Below are positions 61,237 to 64,000 of a stretch of 64,000 nt of DNA, piece by piece. Origin of the DNA: Pseudomonas sp. PDM16 (lineage in GTDB: Bacteria > Pseudomonadota > Gammaproteobacteria > Pseudomonadales > Pseudomonadaceae); assembly GCF_014851865.1 (NCBI RefSeq), contig NZ_JACVAM010000008.1:62001-126000 (forward strand), written 5' to 3'. The position numbers were made by a program, and so were the translations under genes. Positions within the stretch are counted from its first letter, which is position 1, and every line of letters starts with the position of its first letter. A model generated the notes under the pieces. It saw only the letters and a program-made list of their open reading frames with translations, ran no database searches and had not been told where the DNA came from.

Positions 61237-64000
61237 TCAGGCGACCTCGACCACATCGAGCAGGAGCAGTGCATCGCCCGGCGTTACCGCCTTGCCCGGC
61301 TGGCAGCGCACCGACTTGACGATGCCAGACACCGGCGCGGTAACCGCCAGCTCCATTTTCATCGCCTCGACCACCAGCAGCGGCGTGCCGGCCTCGACGT
61401 GCTGGCCGGGCTCGACCAGGACCTTCCACACGCTGCCGCTCATCTCGGCGCTGACCAGGTGACCGTCGAGATCGCCGTCGTCTTCCTGCGCGGCGGCCAG
61501 CGGTGCGGTGGCCGCCGCCTCATCGTCGCGCCACAGCGGTACTTCTGCATCGAACGCAGCCTTCTGCTTGGCCTGGAAGGTGGCGATACCATCCTGGTTA
61601 TCGGCGAGGAAGCGCTGGTACTCGGCGAAGTCGAACTCGCTGTGCTCGATGCGGATCTGCGCGCGGCCCTCGCGGAAGGCTTCGCGGAAGTCGTCCAGCT
61701 CGGCTTCGCTGACCGGGTAGAAACGCACCTGGTCGAAGAAGCGCAGTAGCCACGGCTCGCCGTTCTCGAACTGGGCGTTCTTCACGTACTTGTTCCAGAT
61801 CGGCAGGGTACGACCGACCAACTGGTAGCCGCCGGGCGAGTCCATGCCGTAGATGCACATGTACATGCCACCGATGCCTACCGTGCCTTCGGCGGTGTAG
61901 GTGCGTGCCGGGTTGTACTTGGAGCTGAGCAGACGGTGGCGCGGGTCCAGCGGGACGGCGCAGGGTGCGTCGAGGTAAACGTCACCGAGGCCGAGGATCA
62001 GGTAGCTGGCGTCGAACAGGATGTCCTTCACCTCGTCGCGACTGGCCAGGCCGTTGATGCGCTGCAGGAAGTCGACGTTGTTCGGCAGCCAGGGCGCCTC
62101 GCTGCGCACGGTCTCGCGGTAGCGGGTGACGGCGCCGAGGGTGGCGCTGTCTTCGAAGGCCATCGGCAGGTGGACGATGCGGGTCGGCACCTTGAGGCTG
62201 GCGACGTCGCCGAGGCGCTGTTCCAGCTTGAGCAGGTGCTCAATCAGCGCCTGCTGGTGCAGCACGCGGCTGTCGTAGCGCAGTTGCAGTGAGCGCACGC
62301 CCGGCGCCAGTTCTTCCAGGCCGCGCAGCGGCTCGGCCTTCAGCGCTTCCATCAGCAGATGCACGCGCAGGCGCAGGGCCAGGTCGAGCACGTTGTCGCC
62401 GTATTCCATGAGGATGTAGGCGTCGCCGGCCTGGCGATAGACCACCCGTGGGCGGCTATCCTTGGCCGGCAGCTCGGCCAGCACGGTGGCTGATGTGGTG
62501 TCGCCTGGCTGCAGCGAAGGCGCCGGCAGAGTCACGGCGCTGATCGCGGCCAGGGCTTCGAGGCTACCCAGTTGGGCCTGCTCCAGGCTCTGCGCCTGCT
62601 GGAAGCCGATGGGGTGGAAGCGCAGCTTGTCGCCGGGTTTGACCTGGCCGACTTTCCACAGCTCGGCCTTGGCGATGGTCACCGGGCAAACGAAGCCGCC
62701 GAGGCTCGGGCCGTCCTTGGTCAGGATCACCGGGAAGTCGCCGGTGAAGTTGATCGCACCGATGGCGTATTCGCAGTCATGCACGTTGGACGGGTGCAGG
62801 CCGGCCTCGCCGCCGTCGGCGCGGGTCCAGCTCGGCTTCGGCCCGGACAGGCGCACGCCGAGGCGGTTGGAGTTGTAGTGCACTTCCCACTCGGCGGCGA
62901 AGAATTCCTCGATGGCTTCGGGGGTGAAGAAGTCCGGCGCGCCATGCGGGCCGTAGAGCACGCCGATGTTCCAGGTGGTGCCGTAGCTCGGGATCAGGCT
63001 CGGGTGCACGGCCTGCGGTGCGGCGACCGGGGCTGGCGTGGTGCAGGCCGGCAGCGCTGGTTGCGAGATGGCCAGCATGTCGGCCGGGCGCAGGGTGCGG
63101 CCGGCGTGGCCGCCGAACTGGCCGAGGGCGAAGGTCGAGCGACTGCCGAGGTACTGCGGTACGTCGAAGCCATTGCGCACTGCGAGGTAGGTTCGGCAGC
63201 CGCTGCTGGCGCGGCCGAGCTTGAGCACCTGGCCGGCCTTGATCGGGATCGGTTGCCAGTAGGCTACAGCCTCGCCATCCAGCGTGGCTGGGTAGTCGGC
63301 GCCGGTCAGGGCGATCAGCGCATCGCAATGGAAACGCAGGGTTGGGCCCTGCAGCGTGAATTCCAGGCCGGCAGCGTCGGCGTGGTTGCCGACGATGCGG
63401 TTGGCCAGGCGGAAGGCGAAGTCGTCCATCGGCCCGGATGGCGGCACGCCGATGTCCCAGTAGCCGAGGCGGCCAGGGTAGTCCTGCACGCTGGAGTAAG
63501 TGCCGGGTTCCAGTACTTCAATCACGCTGGCGTTGAATTCGAAGCTGTCGAGCAGACGGGTCCACACCTGGCCAGCGGCGAAGCGCGGATCGGCCACTAC
63601 CTGGCGCAGGTAGTCGATATTGCTGGCGATGCCATGCAGGCGGGTTTCACCGAGAGCCGCACGCATCTTGGCGATGGCTTCGTCGCGACTGGCGCCGTGG
63701 ACGATCAGCTTGGCGATCATCGGGTCGTAGAAGGCGGAAACCTCGCTGCCGGTGCTGACCCAGCCGTCGACGCGCGCGTCTTCGGGGAAATGCACTTCGG
63801 TGAGCACGCCGGGGCTGGGCTGGAAGTTCTTCAGCGGGTCCTCGGCGTAGATGCGCACCTCGATGGCGGCACCCTGCGGGGCGCGGTTGAGGGCGGCCCA
63901 GTCCAGGGCGTCACCGGCGGCCACGCGCAGCATGCATTCGATCAGGTCGAGGCCGGTGACCATCTCGGTGACCGGGTGTTCGACCTGCAGGCGGGTGTTC
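61237..64000 (-). CDS. uca: Urea carboxylase (N-terminal part beyond the window)
   Basis: The 3' part (about 920 codons) of a roughly 1200-residue biotin enzyme that carboxylates urea to allophanate. In protein order: the end of the biotin carboxylase domain, opening NTRLQVEHPVTEMVTG at the window edge; the KipA/AHS2 domain with SSVQDYPGRLGYWDIGVPPSGPMDDFAFRLANR (in parts); the KipI/AHS1 domain with VYRQAGDAYILMEYGD; and the biotinyl domain with VEAMKMEL. The urea-specific linker segments are present. The allophanate hydrolase gene is not in view. It ends two bases before the GntR gene. Confidence 0.95.
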   Translation of the reverse strand, partial: NTRLQVEHPVTEMVTGLDLIECMLRVAAGDALDWAALNRAPQGAAIEVRIYAEDPLKNFQPSPGVLTEVHFPEDARVDGWVSTGSEVSAFYDPMIAKLIVHGASRDEAIAKMRAALGETRLHGIASNIDYLRQVVADPRFAAGQVWTRLLDSFEFNASVIEVLEPGTYSSVQDYPGRLGYWDIGVPPSGPMDDFAFRLANRIVGNHADAAGLEFTLQGPTLRFHCDALIALTGADYPATLDGEAVAYWQPIPIKAGQVLKLGRASSGCRTYLAVRNGFDVPQYLGSRSTFALGQFGGHAGRTLRPADMLAISQPALPACTTPAPVAAPQAVHPSLIPSYGTTWNIGVLYGPHGAPDFFTPEAIEEFFAAEWEVHYNSNRLGVRLSGPKPSWTRADGGEAGLHPSNVHDCEYAIGAINFTGDFPVILTKDGPSLGGFVCPVTIAKAELWKVGQVKPGDKLRFHPIGFQQAQSLEQAQLGSLEALAAISAVTLPAPSLQPGDTTSATVLAELPAKDSRPRVVYRQAGDAYILMEYGDNVLDLALRLRVHLLMEALKAEPLRGLEELAPGVRSLQLRYDSRVLHQQALIEHLLKLEQRLGDVASLKVPTRIVHLPMAFEDSATLGAVTRYRETVRSEAPWLPNNVDFLQRINGLASRDEVKDILFDASYLILGLGDVYLDAPCAVPLDPRHRLLSSKYNPARTYTAEGTVGIGGMYMCIYGMDSPGGYQLVGRTLPIWNKYVKNAQFENGEPWLLRFFDQVRFYPVSEAELDDFREAFREGRAQIRIEHSEFDFAEYQRFLADNQDGIATFQAKQKAAFDAEVPLWRDDEAAATAPLAAAQEDDGDLDGHLVSAEMSGSVWKVLVEPGQHVEAGTPLLVVEAMKMELAVTAPVSGIVKSVRCQPGKAVTPGDALLLLDVVEVA

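Noticed and set aside
58980..61319. A plus-strand open frame of 779 codons lying opposite urtA and the GntR gene
   Set aside because: It crosses two real minus-strand genes and the hairpin-filled gaps between them and has no recognisable domain.

Overview
The window looks like a chromosomal segment of a Pseudomonas species. GC content is high (roughly 60-65% by eye) and nearly every gene has an obvious pseudomonad homologue. From memory, the gene order from rdgC through prc, apeB, rluA, minEDC, the lipid A acyltransferase, mlaA and yjcH-actP follows the P. aeruginosa PAO1 order. Short dispersed repeats (a 17-mer with a CATCCACCCTACG core and a CCCGGATTGCATCCGGG hairpin) would fit the mendocina/oleovorans side of the genus. 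That species-level guess is weak. No prophage, insertion sequence, CRISPR array or rRNA was seen.

Layout. 1-5.4 kb: 5' end of rdgC, tRNA-Val and tRNA-Asp, an FKBP-type isomerase lipoprotein, a DUF1232 protein, an XRE regulator with two small partners, and an EAL-CBS-GGDEF protein. 5.4-14 kb: the Prc protease, a quinone oxidoreductase, a HAD hydrolase, aminopeptidase ApeB, RluA and MinEDC. 14-22 kb: envelope genes (late lipid A acyltransferase, patatin, pirin, MlaA with an overlapping alpha/beta hydrolase, a GH17 membrane enzyme). 22-29 kb: a DUF2061 protein, an MHYT-GGDEF-EAL protein, acetate uptake yjcH-actP and a DUF4349 lipoprotein operon. 29-36.4 kb: bacterioferritin, an SDR, holC and pepA, and the divergent LPS export genes lptF-lptG. 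36.4-37.5 kb: a small lower-GC island with a broken Tlde1-like L,D-transpeptidase toxin gene and an intact overlapping membrane protein. 37.5-46.5 kb: an Hsp70 homologue, two periplasmic binding proteins, a TonB receptor with a DUF4198 partner, oxaloacetate decarboxylase, and small stress or envelope genes. 46.5-53.6 kb: ethanolamine catabolism (AraC regulator, permease, eutB, eutC) followed by a chemoreceptor. 53.6-64 kb: an SDR and the urea system, urtABCDE, a GntR regulator and the 3' part of urea carboxylase.

How the genes work together. The eut block imports ethanolamine and cleaves it to acetaldehyde and ammonia. The urt block imports urea for ATP-dependent carboxylation by urea carboxylase. 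yjcH-actP brings in acetate. mlaA, the lipid A acyltransferase and lptFG all serve the asymmetric outer membrane. Prc and two cyclic-di-GMP proteins point to envelope stress and biofilm or alginate control.

The most unusual segment is 36579-37532. A reading frame with two inferred single-base deletions and one nonsense codon reassembles into a 198-residue protein with the HGG...SVGCID active-site pattern of type VI L,D-transpeptidase effectors. Its overlapping downstream gene, a candidate immunity protein, is still intact. Other points of interest are a facing pair of DnaA boxes at 1747-1771, strong hairpins inside the urt operon, several palindromic candidate operators, and the apparent absence of valS from beside holC.
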